Of a stretch of 46,205 nucleotides of DNA, positions 1 through 8,522 are shown piece by piece. Position 1 is the stretch's first letter. Each line of letters starts with the position of its first letter. Position numbers and translations under genes: made by a program. A model generated the notes under the pieces. The model saw nothing but the letters and a program-made list of their open reading frames with translations, made no database searches and was not told the DNA's origin. The DNA comes from Spirochaetaceae bacterium (GTDB taxonomy: Bacteria > Spirochaetota > Spirochaetia > SZUA-6 > Bin103), in contig JAPOQV010000145.1 of NCBI GenBank assembly GCA_026710565.1, positions 1 through 46,205 of the forward strand. Direction: 5' to 3'.

Positions 1-264
1 CGCCCGCGGCGCGGCGCCCCGGGCCCCCCGGGCCTGCATCCACAGATACGGGTTGTACGGCCGGCCGCCCCAGAAACAGCCGTAGGAGCGGGTCCCCGCC
101 GGCAGGAACACGCCGGCCACGGATGCGGCGTGGCGAATCGTGTAGCCCAGGAGCTGCCGCGCCGGCTCGATCGCCAGGAGGTCGCAGGCGAAGGTGACCC
201 GGCGGCCGTCGGGATAGCGCTTTACCTCCAGGCAGCGTTCGACGCGGGGGACAGAGCGGCTCAT
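1..264 (-). CDS. DUF402-family protein, N-terminal part (runs off the window)
   Basis: An open frame of 88 codons starts at ATG 264 and stays open to the window edge, so the C-terminus is missing. The peptide begins MSRSVPRVERCLEVKRYPDG and ends near WGGRPYNPYLWMQ. The spacing of the YPDGR, SYGCFWGGRPYN and YLWMQ blocks matches the beta-barrel fold of DUF402 (the FomD/nucleoside-diphosphatase-like family), whose characterised members hydrolyse nucleoside tri- or diphosphates with a divalent metal. The acidic metal ligands usually lie further downstream and cannot be checked here. It is transcribed divergently from proS with a 51-bp gap, so the two probably share a promoter region. The family call is fairly good; the activity is inferred. 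Confidence 0.6.
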   Translation of the reverse strand, partial: MSRSVPRVERCLEVKRYPDGRRVTFACDLLAIEPARQLLGYTIRHAASVAGVFLPAGTRSYGCFWGGRPYNPYLWMQARGARGAAPRA

Positions 265-315
265 CGGGCTGGTCGTCGAGTCTGAACGATTCGGCCTGCC
301 GGCGTAAGATCACCC

Positions 316-2115
316 ATGCCCGCACCGAACGCACCGGCGCATCGTCCCGTGTCGATGCGCACCCTGTTCAGCCAGACCCGCCGTGAGAGCCCCGGCGACA
401 CCGAGGTGGCCGGCCACCGGCTGCTGCTGCGCGCCGGGGTCGTCCGCCAGCTCGGCGCCGGACTGTTCAGCTACCTGCCGCTCGCGCAGCGCTCGCTGCG
501 CCGCATCGAGACCATCCTGCGCGAGGAGATGGACGCGATCGGGGGCCAGGAGATCACCATGCCGGTCGTCAACCCCGCCTCCGTGTGGCAGGCGACCGGG
601 CGCTGGCAGAAGATCGGCGCGGAGATGGCGCGCCTGCAGGACCGGGGGGGTCGCGACCTGGTCCTGGCGATGACCCACGAAGAGGTGATCGCGGCGCTGG
701 TGCGCGACGAGGTCCGCTCCTACAAGCAGCTCCCGCAGCTCCTGTACCACATCCAGACCAAGTTCCGGGACGACCCGCGGCCGCGCGGCGGGCTGATCCG
801 GGTGCGGGAGTTCACGATGAAGGACTCCTACAGCCTTGACCGCGACGATGCCGGCCTGGACCGCCAGTACCGCGCCCACTTCGCCGCCTACCACCGCATC
901 TTCCGCCGCTGCGGGCTGCCGGTCGTGGACGTGGGCGCCGACGTCGGCATGATGGGCGGCTCGGGCGCGCACGAGTTCATGTACCTGACCCCGATCGGCG
1001 AGGACTCGATCCTGTCGTGCGATGCCTGCGGCTACCGCGCCAACCGCCAGATCGCCCGCTGCCGCAAGCCGGAGCCGGCCGCCGAGCCGCCCGGAGAGCC
1101 GGAGCGGGTGCACACGCCCGGCGCCACCACGATCGAGGAGCTGGGCCAGTTCCTGGCGATCCCGGCGGAACGGACCGCCAAGGCGGTGCTGCTGATAGGG
1201 GAGGGGATCGGCGAGGACGGCTCCGAACGGCTCGTCTTCGCGCTGGTGCGCGGCGACATGGAGGTCAACGAGTTCAAGCTGGCGCAGGCCACCGGCGCCA
1301 CCAGCCTGCGGCCGGCGACCGAGGAGGAGATCTGCGCGGCCGGCGCGGTGCCCGGCTACGCCTCGCCCGCGGACGTGCGCGGCGCGCTCGTCGTGGCCGA
1401 CGACCTGCTACCGGCCACCCCGAACCTGGTCGGCGGCGCCAACGAGCCGGAGTACCACATCCGCAACCTCAACTTCGGGCGTGACTTCGACGCCGAAGTG
1501 GTCGCGGACATCGTCAGCGCCGATGCCGGCGACGGCTGTCCGGGCTGCGGCGGCGCGCTGAGGATGTCGCGCGGCGTGGAGGTGGGCAACATCTTCCGGC
1601 TGGGCACCTGGATCAGCGACGCGGTCGGCTGCACCTATCTGGACGCCGACGGCACCGCCAAGCCGGTGGTGATGGGCTCCTACGGCATCGGCGTGGGCCG
1701 GCTGCTCGCCTGCGTCGCCGAGGAGCACCATGACGAGCACGGCCTGGCGTGGCCGGTCACGGTGGCGCCGTTCGACGTCTACGTGGTCGCCCTGCGAGGC
1801 GGCGAGAAGGGAGCGGCGCACCTCGCCCGGGAGCTGGCGGACCACGGCTTGGAGGTGCTGCTGGACGACCGGGACGAGCGGCCCGGCGTGAAGTTCAACG
1901 ACGCCGACCTGATCGGCGTGCCGGTCCGCATGACCGTGAGCACGCGCACCGTCGCCGACGGTGAGGCCGAGCTGAAGCTGCGCCGCGACGCGCAGCCCGA
2001 CCGCGTCCCGTTGCAGACGGCGGCCGGCACCGCCGTGGAGGCCTGGAAGGCGCTGCACACCCACCTCTCCGCAGACACGCACGTGAGAACCACCGTCGAC
2101 GTGGTGGATGCCTGA
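316..2115 (+). CDS. proS: Prolyl-tRNA synthetase, bacterial (insertion-domain) type
   Basis: This cytoplasmic class II synthetase charges tRNA-Pro with proline. At 599 residues it has the usual bacterial length. THEE lies at 120-123, the motif 2 block FRDDPRPRGGLIRVREF begins at 150 and leads into TMKDSYSLD, and SGAHEF is at 216-221. A YbaK-like editing insertion, which clears mischarged alanine, spans roughly 225-415 and includes a GGANEPEYH block. Motif 3, GSYGIGVGR, is at 454-462, followed by the anticodon-binding domain. The start used is ATG 316. ATG 355 (MRTLFSQTRRE) is closer to where most ProS proteins begin; neither has a clear Shine-Dalgarno. The stop overlaps the ATG of the Fic remnant (TGATG). 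Confidence 0.95.
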   Translation: MPAPNAPAHRPVSMRTLFSQTRRESPGDTEVAGHRLLLRAGVVRQLGAGLFSYLPLAQRSLRRIETILREEMDAIGGQEITMPVVNPASVWQATGRWQKIGAEMARLQDRGGRDLVLAMTHEEVIAALVRDEVRSYKQLPQLLYHIQTKFRDDPRPRGGLIRVREFTMKDSYSLDRDDAGLDRQYRAHFAAYHRIFRRCGLPVVDVGADVGMMGGSGAHEFMYLTPIGEDSILSCDACGYRANRQIARCRKPEPAAEPPGEPERVHTPGATTIEELGQFLAIPAERTAKAVLLIGEGIGEDGSERLVFALVRGDMEVNEFKLAQATGATSLRPATEEEICAAGAVPGYASPADVRGALVVADDLLPATPNLVGGANEPEYHIRNLNFGRDFDAEVVADIVSADAGDGCPGCGGALRMSRGVEVGNIFRLGTWISDAVGCTYLDADGTAKPVVMGSYGIGVGRLLACVAEEHHDEHGLAWPVTVAPFDVYVVALRGGEKGAAHLARELADHGLEVLLDDRDERPGVKFNDADLIGVPVRMTVSTRTVADGEAELKLRRDAQPDRVPLQTAAGTAVEAWKALHTHLSADTHVRTTVDVVDA

Positions 2116-2408
2116 TGCCTCCGGTTCACTACCGGACGGGCGTTCCCGCCGGATGCACGGCTGGACTGGCCGAGGCTGATTCCCCTGATCGGCCCTGCCG
2201 CGGCTGCGGTTGCCCGCTATGATGGCGTGCTCGCAGCGGTCCCTCACCCGAGCGTGCTCCTGGCGCCGCTCGCCACGCAGGAAGCCGTACTGTCATCGAG
2301 GATCGAAGGTACGCGGGCGACCATGGGAGAGGTGCTCGAATACGAGGCCGGGAGGCGGTTCGACTCCCCGGCGCTGCTCGTGGCGCACAACGTCTACGGC
2401 GCGCGCGG
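2115..2408 (+). pseudogene. Fic-family protein, broken N-terminal remnant
   Basis: Two reading frames together spell the N-terminal helical domain that precedes Fic (AMP-transferase) domains. Frame one from ATG 2115 gives MPPVHYRTG. A one-base shift at about 2138-2145 then gives FPPDARLDWPRLIPLIGP, ARYDGVLAAVPHPSVLL and TQEAVLSSRIEGTRATMGEV, ending at EVLEYEAG near 2350. The run to the MOSC stop codon at 2409 no longer looks like Fic, and the catalytic HPFxxGNGR motif is absent. So the gene is frameshifted near its start and cut off before its catalytic domain, probably by the rearrangement that brought in the MOSC/purM block. The Fic_N identification is confident. One apparent frameshift could be a sequencing error; the truncation could not. 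Confidence 0.75.
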
Positions 2409-2864
2409 CTATTCGCCCCGGACCAGCTCGACCGCGTTGCCGACCGTGATCGTGCCGCCGGCGACCACCGTGCAGGTTGCGCCGCCGCGCCAGTCGGGCT
2501 CCAGGGCACTCCGCAGCCCGTCGCGCTGCCGGTCCATGTTCCGGCAGGGCTTGGTCTCACCGGTCACGCGCAGCCGCACCGCCCCGACCCGTAGCTCGGA
2601 CCCGGCGGTAGCCTGCAGCTCAAGGCCCGTGACCAGCAGGTTGGCGCGGCGCGCCGTCCACGGCACCTCCTGACCGAGCTCTTCGCAGGCCGACCGCCAC
2701 GCGTCGCGATCGACCACGGTCACCTCGCGCGCCGGCGCCCGGCCGGGCACGTCGCCGACCACGCCCACGCCGGGCCGCAACTCCGCTTCCTGGTGCTCTA
2801 CCATCGGCGCCGCCGGGGTGGGGTGGGTGGCGATCCCCGCGAGCGCGCCGGTGGTCACCGCCAT
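2409..2864 (-). CDS. MOSC domain-containing protein
   Basis: A 151-residue single-domain MOSC protein. MOSC domains are the sulfur-carrier modules found at the C-terminus of molybdenum-cofactor sulfurase and in YiiM/YuaD-type proteins. Diagnostic blocks are VPWTARRANLLVTGL, GAVRLRVTGETKPCRNMD with the conserved cysteine, and GLRSALEPDWRGG. The start is ATG 2864, which overlaps the purM stop codon (ATGGCGGTGA), so translation is probably coupled to purM. It is the last gene of the minus-strand run beginning at 4674 and meets the Fic remnant tail to tail. The physiological substrate is unknown; by family it could deliver sulfur or detoxify N-hydroxylated compounds. Confidence 0.85.
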   Translation of the reverse strand: MAVTTGALAGIATHPTPAAPMVEHQEAELRPGVGVVGDVPGRAPAREVTVVDRDAWRSACEELGQEVPWTARRANLLVTGLELQATAGSELRVGAVRLRVTGETKPCRNMDRQRDGLRSALEPDWRGGATCTVVAGGTITVGNAVELVRGE

Positions 2865-3913
2865 CGCAGCCGGCCCCCGAACCGCACGGACGGGCCGTCG
2901 CCGCCGGCCCGCTCGATCGTCCCGATCCGGTAGGCGGTATCCCCCGTCGCCGCAGCGCACGCGACCGCTTCCTGCTCCAGCGCCGCCGGCACGACGGCCA
3001 CCAGCCCTACTCCCACGTTGAACACGCGCAGCATCTCCCGGTCATCGATCCCCCCGCTCTCGCGCAGCAACGCGAAGATCGACGGTATCATGAACGAGCC
3101 CAGATCGAGATCCGCGCAGGTCCCTTCCGGCAGGATCCGCGCCAGGTTGTCGCGCACGCCGCCGCCGGTGACGTGGGCCATGCCGTGCACGGGCAGGTCG
3201 CGCAGCGCCAGGCACAGCCCGCGATAGGAGCGGTGCGGGCGCAGCGCCGCCTGCAGGAACGGCTCGCCTTCCACGTCCCGGTCGGCCAGCTCCGCGTCCC
3301 GTTCCAGAAGCGCCCTCACCAGGGTATAGCCGTTGGTGTGCAGCCCGTTGGAGGCGACCGCCAGCACCGCGTCGCCGGCTTCGATCGCGGTTCCGTCGAC
3401 GATCCGCTCCCGTTCGACCACGCCCACCATGCTGGCCGACAGCACGTAGGCGCCGTCCGCCACCACGCCCGGCTGCTCGCTGGTCTCGCCACCCACCAGG
3501 CTGCATCCCTGCTCCCGGCAGGCGGCCGCCAGCTCGACGATGATGCCGTGCACGGTCCCGGAATCCAGCCGGCTGCACACGATCATGTCCAGCACCGCCA
3601 GCGGCTCCGCCCCCATCACCGCGACATCGTTAACGAGGTGGTTGACCAGGTCGCGGGCGATGCCGTCGAAGCGCCCCGCGCGCGCCGCCAGGAGCTGCTT
3701 GCTGCCCGGCTCCTCCGTCTTCAGCGCCAGCACCGGCTCCCGATAGCCCGGAAAGTTCGCCGCGAACAGCGACGCGAACGCGCCGCTACGGCTGAGTACC
3801 CGGGCGTCGCTGCTGCTCAGGTCGGCGTCGAGGGTCGCGAACGCGTCGCGCTTGGCGTCCAGAGAGACGCCGGCGCCCGCGTAGGTCAGCCGGCGGTCCG
3901 CTCCGGAGCTCAA
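2855..3913 (-). CDS. purM: Phosphoribosylformylglycinamidine cyclo-ligase (AIR synthetase)
   Basis: PurM closes the imidazole ring in de novo purine synthesis (FGAM + ATP to AIR). The roughly 352-residue product has the family landmarks in order: LTYAGAGVSLDAKRDA, EPGSKQLLA, HLVNDVAVMGAEPLAVLD, SLVGGETSEQPG, VASNGLHTNGYTLVR, HVTGGGVRDNLARILP and the C-terminal FNVGVGLVAVV. There is no ATG at the right place. I use TTG 3913, which overlaps the NYN gene's TGA (ATTGA) and gives MSSGADRRLTYAGAGV; the exact start is uncertain. It lies between the NYN gene and the MOSC gene with overlaps on both sides, so all three look co-transcribed. No other pur gene is in the window. Confidence 0.92.
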   Translation of the reverse strand: MSSGADRRLTYAGAGVSLDAKRDAFATLDADLSSSDARVLSRSGAFASLFAANFPGYREPVLALKTEEPGSKQLLAARAGRFDGIARDLVNHLVNDVAVMGAEPLAVLDMIVCSRLDSGTVHGIIVELAAACREQGCSLVGGETSEQPGVVADGAYVLSASMVGVVERERIVDGTAIEAGDAVLAVASNGLHTNGYTLVRALLERDAELADRDVEGEPFLQAALRPHRSYRGLCLALRDLPVHGMAHVTGGGVRDNLARILPEGTCADLDLGSFMIPSIFALLRESGGIDDREMLRVFNVGVGLVAVVPAALEQEAVACAAATGDTAYRIGTIERAGGDGPSVRFGGRLRWR

Positions 3914-4674
3914 TCCGCGTCGGCCGCCGCCAAGCGCACGGTGACGCTGTTGTTGTCGTGATCGCGGCGCATCCGGAACGCCTCCGAGTTGCTCTGAATC
4001 AGCTTGGACAGCCGCCGGTTGCCGTAGGTTCGCGGGTCGAAGTCCGGGTACAGCTTCTTGAGGTTGTTGGCGATCGTCCCCAAGTCGACCCAGTCGTCGT
4101 CGGCCTCCGCCATCTCGATGGCGTCGGAGATCACCGTCACCAGGTCGAGCGACCCGCGCTCGGCGTCGTCGGTCTCCGTGGCCGGCTGCTTCCTGCCGGG
4201 GCGCCGACGGCTGCGCTCCTCCGCCATGGCGAGGTTCTCCACGAATCGGAACTCGTTGCAGGCGTTGACGAACGAGCGCGGCGTGTGGTCGCGGCCGATG
4301 CCGATGACCATGCGGCCGGACTCGCGCACGCGCAGGGCCAGGCGGGTGTAGTCGCTGTCGCTGGAGACGATCACGAAGCCGTCCACGGCGCCCCCGTACA
4401 GGATGTCCATCGCGTCGATGATCATCGCCGAGTCGGTGGCGTTCTTGCCGACGGTGTTGCGGAACTGCTGGATGGGCTGGATGGCGTGGGTCGAGAGCTG
4501 GCGCTTCCAGCCCTCCATCTGGCGGTTGGTAAAGTCGGCGTAGATGCGCTTGATCGTCACCACGCCGTAACGCACGCTTTCCTTGAGCACGGCGCCGATG
4601 TGCCCTGGCTGCGCGTTGTCGCCGTCGATGAGCACGGCCATCCGGCGCTCGGTAAGTTCGGTCACGGACAACAT
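3910..4674 (-). CDS. NYN-LOTUS (OST-HTH) domain protein, LabA-like RNase
   Basis: A 254-residue protein with an N-terminal NYN domain (PIN-fold nuclease family, LabA/MARF1-like) and a C-terminal LOTUS/OST-HTH RNA-binding domain. Likely metal-binding acids are D17, D19 with N20 (LIDGDNAQ), D81 and D87 (TDSAMIIDAMD), and D106 and D108 (SSDSDYT). Residues about 175-250 form the LOTUS fold (SDAIEMAEADDDWVDLGTIA). The linker is basic (RSRRRPGRKQ). It probably cleaves or binds RNA; no target is evident. A perfect TATAAT overlaps the annotated ATG at 4674 (TATAATG), so translation may begin further in, at GTG 4665 or ATG 4641 (MAVLIDGDN). Its stop overlaps the purM start. Confidence 0.85.
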   Translation of the reverse strand: MLSVTELTERRMAVLIDGDNAQPGHIGAVLKESVRYGVVTIKRIYADFTNRQMEGWKRQLSTHAIQPIQQFRNTVGKNATDSAMIIDAMDILYGGAVDGFVIVSSDSDYTRLALRVRESGRMVIGIGRDHTPRSFVNACNEFRFVENLAMAEERSRRRPGRKQPATETDDAERGSLDLVTVISDAIEMAEADDDWVDLGTIANNLKKLYPDFDPRTYGNRRLSKLIQSNSEAFRMRRDHDNNSVTVRLAAADAD

Positions 4675-4716
4675 TATACTGCCACTTCGCGGGCGAGCCC
4701 ACCGGCAGGGGCGGCG

Positions 4717-5370
4717 CTACACGAAGGTGATCAGGCGCACCAGCCTGGCGCCGATGGTCATCAGCGTGCGGAATACGGGAACGCCGGCGATGTTGAGCAG
4801 GATCAGGCCGAACAGCGCGTAGGTGCCGTAGCGGGCGTTGTAGTACCGGTACCAGCGCGCGGCAGCCTCGGGCAGCAGGTGCGGCAGGATCCAGTGGCCG
4901 TCCAGCGGGCCCAGCGGGACCAGGTTGAACAGCATCAGAATCAGGTTGATGCGCACCAGGAGCACCACGAACGTCTCCGGTCCGGGCAGGAAGACGAAGG
5001 CCACGCCGGCGCCGCGGAGCGCCAGGAAGCCGTTCCAGACCACGGCTGCCAGCAGCAGGTTCATGGCGGGGCCGGCGGCGGCGATCCACAGATCGGCCCG
5101 CGGCGACCGCAGGTAACGCGGGTCCACCGGCACCGGCCTCGCGTACCCGAAGCCCACCAGCACCACCATCAGAAGCCCCATCGGGTCGATGTGCGCCAGC
5201 GGGTTGAGCGTCAGCCGGCCGGCCAGCTCGGCGGTACGGTCCCCGGACAGCTTGGCGACCGCGGCGTGCGCGTACTCGTGGAACGTCAGCGACAGGATCA
5301 GGGCGATGATGATCAGGGCGAACAGCAGGATGTCGCCGCGCAGCAGCAGGGAAACCACGGTCCGAACCAT
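4717..5370 (-). CDS. Site-2 protease family membrane metalloprotease (M50B)
   Basis: A 217-residue integral membrane protein. The zinc motif HEYAH is at 31-35, inside the first transmembrane segment (LLFALIIIALILSLTFHEYAH), and the second metal site NLVPLGPLDG is at 149-158, with the ligand aspartate at 157. This is the compact form of the S2P/rhomboid-like M50 family, with no PDZ domain and about five or six membrane segments. Such proteins cut transmembrane segments of regulators; the substrate here is unknown. The start ATG 5370 is the first methionine ahead of the first helix. It lies downstream of a divergent promoter region shared with the EEP gene (57 bp) and 42 bp upstream of the NYN gene. 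Confidence 0.88.
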   Translation of the reverse strand: MVRTVVSLLLRGDILLFALIIIALILSLTFHEYAHAAVAKLSGDRTAELAGRLTLNPLAHIDPMGLLMVVLVGFGYARPVPVDPRYLRSPRADLWIAAAGPAMNLLLAAVVWNGFLALRGAGVAFVFLPGPETFVVLLVRINLILMLFNLVPLGPLDGHWILPHLLPEAAARWYRYYNARYGTYALFGLILLNIAGVPVFRTLMTIGARLVRLITFV

Positions 5371-5427
5371 ACCCCGCGAGGGCCGGCCGCGGTGGACGGT
5401 TCGGACGCCCCGGACTACGGTACGGCG

Positions 5428-7395
5428 ATGAGCGGGCGCAGCGGGCGGCTCCGCGGGACGGTAGCCGAGAGCGCATGGTCGTCGCTGGCCGCGACGTTGC
5501 TCGGCGCGCTGACGTGCGTGTTCGGCGTGCAGTTCCTGCGCCTGCTGGTGGTGGCGCTCTCCGTGAACCTGGTCCAGATCGCCGAGCTGAGCTCGGTGCT
5601 GGTCGGGGTCATGGGTCTGGCGGTGTTCGGCCTCGGCTTCCTGGCGCCGGCCGCCCATGCGCTGCTCGGACGTTCCGCCGTGCCCGTCGTCCTCGGCGGA
5701 CTCGGCCTGTTGCGGATCGCCGAACAGCTCTCGTCCTCCCTGCCGGTCGACCTGGCGCTGTCGATCGCCGGAACCGTGGTGTTCCTGTGGTCGCTGCCGC
5801 TCATGCTGCAGTCCCTCCGCGGCGCCGGCCCCGCCGCGAGCGGGCCGCATACCGCAGTCGCACTCCTGCTGGCCGTGTCGATCGACACGGCCGTCAAGGG
5901 AGCATTCGGCACCATCGACCTGTCCTGGGCGGGCGTCGCCGCGGCACACGTGATCACCGCCGTCATGGTGGCGGCGCAATGGACGCTGCTCGCGATCGCC
6001 GCGCCGGCGCGGACTCCGAACCCGGTGAGCCGCGCCGCGGCCGGAGCGTCATGGGGCGCGCGCTGCCTGATCTTCGGGCCGGCGCTGGTGCTGCAGTTCC
6101 TGACGTTCCAGAACGTCGCCTGGCAGACGGTGGTCATCGGCTGGGCGCAGCCGGCGGTGCTCGCCTGGGTCCTGGTCTCGAACCTCGCGGGGCTGGTGGT
6201 CGCGCTCTGGCTGGCACGGCGCAGGACGCCGCTGCACGCCGCCGTGTTGGCGCTTCTCGGAGGCGTGCTGATCGCGTCGGTCGCCACGGAGTGGACGGGA
6301 ACCCTGGCGGCTATCGCGGTGCCGGCCGGTCAGGGAGCGAGCGCGGCGCTGCTCGTCTCCATGGCCCGCCCCCGGTCTGCCGCGACTCGTGGGCGCAGCG
6401 GCGCGACCCCCTCGGTCCCTTCGGCCTGGACGACCGGCGGCATGCTTGCGCTGCTGGTGCTGCTGTTCATCCACTACGCCCAGTACGACATCGCGATCCC
6501 GATTCCGCCCGGAATCGTCCGCCCGCTCTCCGCGTTGCTGGTCGCGCTTGCGGTGCTGCGCGCCGGCATGACCGGCTCCGCGGCGCCTGCGAAGGTCGCG
6601 CGCTCGGCCGCCGTCCCGGCCCTGCTGCTGCTGGCGGTGCCTGCCGTGCAGATCGCGACCTGGAACGAGATCCGACCCGCCGCCGGCACCGGGTTCCCGG
6701 TCCGGGTGATGACCTACAACATCCACCAGGGCTTCGACGCGTACGGCCGCCACGGCATGGAGGCAATCGCGCAGGTCATCGAGGACGAGGACCCCGACGT
6801 CGTCGCCCTGCAGGAGGTGTCCCGAGGCTGGCTGATCAACGGCTCGGTCGACACGCTGGTGTGGCTGTCGCGGCGCCTCGGCATGGCCTACGCGTTCGGC
6901 CCCGCGGCCGACTCGGTGTGGGGGAACGCCGTGCTGAGCCGCCTGCCGATCAGGGGCGCCAGCAACCATCCCATGCCCAACAACGACGACATCGTCATGG
7001 ACCGCGGCTTCATGACGATCGAGCTCGACGTGGGCGGCGGCGAGGTGCTGGCCGTGCTCGCCACCCACTTCCACCACGAGGAGGAGGATTCGGTGCATCG
7101 GATGCCGCAGACGCGTGCGATTCTCGCATCGATCGAGGCGCGCAACACGGTGCTGCTTGGAGACCTCAACGCCCTTCCCGATCACCCCGAGATCGTGCTG
7201 GTCGCCGACGCCGGCTTCGTCGACGCATTCGTCGCCGCCGGGCCTCCCGGCGACGGCTTCACGTGGCCGACCGACGAGCTGGATCGGCGCATCGACTACG
7301 TCTGGGCGAGCCCGGACCTCACGGTCACGGACTTCTCCCTGCCGATGAGCACCGCCTCCGACCACCTGGCCGTCGCCGTGACGGTCGACCGATGA
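5428..7395 (+). CDS. Multi-pass membrane protein with C-terminal endonuclease/exonuclease/phosphatase (EEP) domain
   Basis: The 655-residue product has two parts. Residues 1 to about 410 are a run of ten or more hydrophobic segments. About 420-655 is an EEP-fold phosphodiesterase with all its blocks: VMTYNIHQGFD, DPDVVALQEVS, WGNAVLSRLPI, LATHFHHEEED, LLGDLNALPDHPE, RRIDYVWAS and ASDHLAVAV. The aspartates, asparagine and terminal SDH histidine of the metal site are all present. The arrangement (polytopic membrane domain then EEP) resembles eukaryotic CWH43/PGAP2-interacting proteins, which act on lipids. A lipid or sugar-phosphate diester substrate at the membrane is therefore an inference. 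The start ATG 5428 opens the hydrophobic part; the long open frame upstream is antisense noise. It is followed 22 bp later by the HD gene. Confidence 0.85.
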   Translation: MSGRSGRLRGTVAESAWSSLAATLLGALTCVFGVQFLRLLVVALSVNLVQIAELSSVLVGVMGLAVFGLGFLAPAAHALLGRSAVPVVLGGLGLLRIAEQLSSSLPVDLALSIAGTVVFLWSLPLMLQSLRGAGPAASGPHTAVALLLAVSIDTAVKGAFGTIDLSWAGVAAAHVITAVMVAAQWTLLAIAAPARTPNPVSRAAAGASWGARCLIFGPALVLQFLTFQNVAWQTVVIGWAQPAVLAWVLVSNLAGLVVALWLARRRTPLHAAVLALLGGVLIASVATEWTGTLAAIAVPAGQGASAALLVSMARPRSAATRGRSGATPSVPSAWTTGGMLALLVLLFIHYAQYDIAIPIPPGIVRPLSALLVALAVLRAGMTGSAAPAKVARSAAVPALLLLAVPAVQIATWNEIRPAAGTGFPVRVMTYNIHQGFDAYGRHGMEAIAQVIEDEDPDVVALQEVSRGWLINGSVDTLVWLSRRLGMAYAFGPAADSVWGNAVLSRLPIRGASNHPMPNNDDIVMDRGFMTIELDVGGGEVLAVLATHFHHEEEDSVHRMPQTRAILASIEARNTVLLGDLNALPDHPEIVLVADAGFVDAFVAAGPPGDGFTWPTDELDRRIDYVWASPDLTVTDFSLPMSTASDHLAVAVTVDR

Positions 7396-7417
7396 CGATG
7401 ATTCCTTGAGTGATGCC

Positions 7418-8017
7418 ATGAGTGAGGCCATCGCCGGCCGGCTGCGCGAGCAGATCGAGTTCCTGTGTGCGATCGACGAACTGAAGAGCGTCCAGCGGCA
7501 GACCACGCTGCTGGACGGAAGCCGGCGGGAGAACTCGGCCGAGCACTCCTGGCACCTGGCCTTGTACGCGCTGGTGCTGGCCGAGTACGCCGACGACGAC
7601 CTCGACCTGGGCCGCGTCCTGCGCATGGTGCTCGTGCACGACATCGTCGAGATCGACGCCGGCGACACCTACATCTACGACGAGCAGGGACAGGAGACCA
7701 AGGAGGAGCGCGAACGGCAGGCGGCCGACCGGCTGTTCGCATTGCTGCCGGACGACCAGGCCGGGGTGCTGCGCGCCGCCTGGGACGAGTTCGAGGAACG
7801 GCGGACGCCCGAAGCCCGATTCGCCTACGCGATCGACCGCCTGCAGCCGTTGCTGCACAACCACCGCACCCACGGATTCGCCTGGCGGCGGCACGGCATC
7901 ACGGTCGACCAGGTGTACGACAAGAACCACCCCATCCGCGACGGCGCGCCGCGGCTGTGGGAGCTGGCCCGCGAGCTCGTCGAGAAATCCGCGCAGCGGG
8001 GCGACCTGAAGCGCTGA
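7418..8017 (+). CDS. HD domain-containing phosphohydrolase (HDDC2/YfbR-like)
   Basis: A 199-residue protein of the HD_3 family, whose members include 5'-deoxynucleotidases such as YfbR and human HDDC2. Metal ligands are visible as H43 (SAEHSWHLAL), H74-D75 (VLVHDIVEIDAGD) and a downstream aspartate in YAIDRLQPLL. The likely reaction is removal of phosphate from a nucleoside monophosphate; substrate specificity cannot be read. I start at ATG 7418 (MSEAIAGRLREQIEFL). A TTG twelve bases earlier (7406) would add MSDA. It is co-directional with the EEP gene and ends 15 bp before the convergent calcium-repeat gene. Confidence 0.88.
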   Translation: MSEAIAGRLREQIEFLCAIDELKSVQRQTTLLDGSRRENSAEHSWHLALYALVLAEYADDDLDLGRVLRMVLVHDIVEIDAGDTYIYDEQGQETKEERERQAADRLFALLPDDQAGVLRAAWDEFEERRTPEARFAYAIDRLQPLLHNHRTHGFAWRRHGITVDQVYDKNHPIRDGAPRLWELARELVEKSAQRGDLKR

Positions 8018-8032
8018 CCGGCGGAGGCGCGA

Positions 8033-8512
8033 TTACAGCGGTCGCCGCCGCAGGAAATACCGGTTCAGGTAGTCGGGCAGTCCGTCGCGGTCGTGGTCCG
8101 CGGGATTCGCGCGGCGGTTCAGGTAGTCGGGTATTCCGTCGCCATCGGCGTCGCCGTGGACGACGACCGGCTGGACGTGCCCGGTCAGGGCATCCACGAT
8201 CCGCAGGGCGAGTTCATCGATGGGAGATTCCGCAGGCCGTGGCGCCGGCCGTTCCCGCGACAGCCCTTCCAGTGCGACCGAACCGGCCCAGGTGACCTCC
8301 CCCGTCGCCACGTCGAGCAGCCGAACGTGCAGCCGTGCGCTGCCCCGGGCCGGATCGAGACGCTCCGGGCTGATCAGGATCGCGATCGCGACATTTTCGT
8401 CGGCGAACAGTCGCTGCCAGTCCGTTTCGCCGGGCGCCGGCGCGACCTGCGCATGCGCGGCGCAGGCCAGGATCAGCCCGAGCGAAGCGGCCGCGACCGT
8501 CCGTTTCGTCAT
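8033..8512 (-). CDS. Secreted protein with thrombospondin type-3-like calcium-binding repeats
   Basis: A 159-residue protein with a clear signal peptide (MTKRTVAAASLGLILACAAHAQ, cleaved after AHA). The middle (about 30-105) contains ARLHVRLLDVATGEVTWAGS, which resembles the beta core of the LpoB/CsgG-like envelope proteins next door. The C-terminus has two DxDxDGxxD loops (DADGDGIPDYLN and DHDRDGLPDYLN), typical of TSP3/EF-hand-like calcium sites, and ends in basic residues. It lies 10 bp downstream of the LpoB-like gene and is the third member of that cluster. I infer a periplasmic or surface role linked to the two lipoproteins; no specific function is recognised. Confidence 0.75.
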   Translation of the reverse strand: MTKRTVAAASLGLILACAAHAQVAPAPGETDWQRLFADENVAIAILISPERLDPARGSARLHVRLLDVATGEVTWAGSVALEGLSRERPAPRPAESPIDELALRIVDALTGHVQPVVVHGDADGDGIPDYLNRRANPADHDRDGLPDYLNRYFLRRRPL

Positions 8513-8522
8513 CCGCCAGCGC

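Noticed and set aside
3958..5427. Long open frame on the plus strand upstream of the EEP gene
   Set aside because: It is antisense to the NYN and site-2 protease genes, is rich in H, R, Q and G with no domain, and owes its length to high G+C. The EEP gene starts at 5428.
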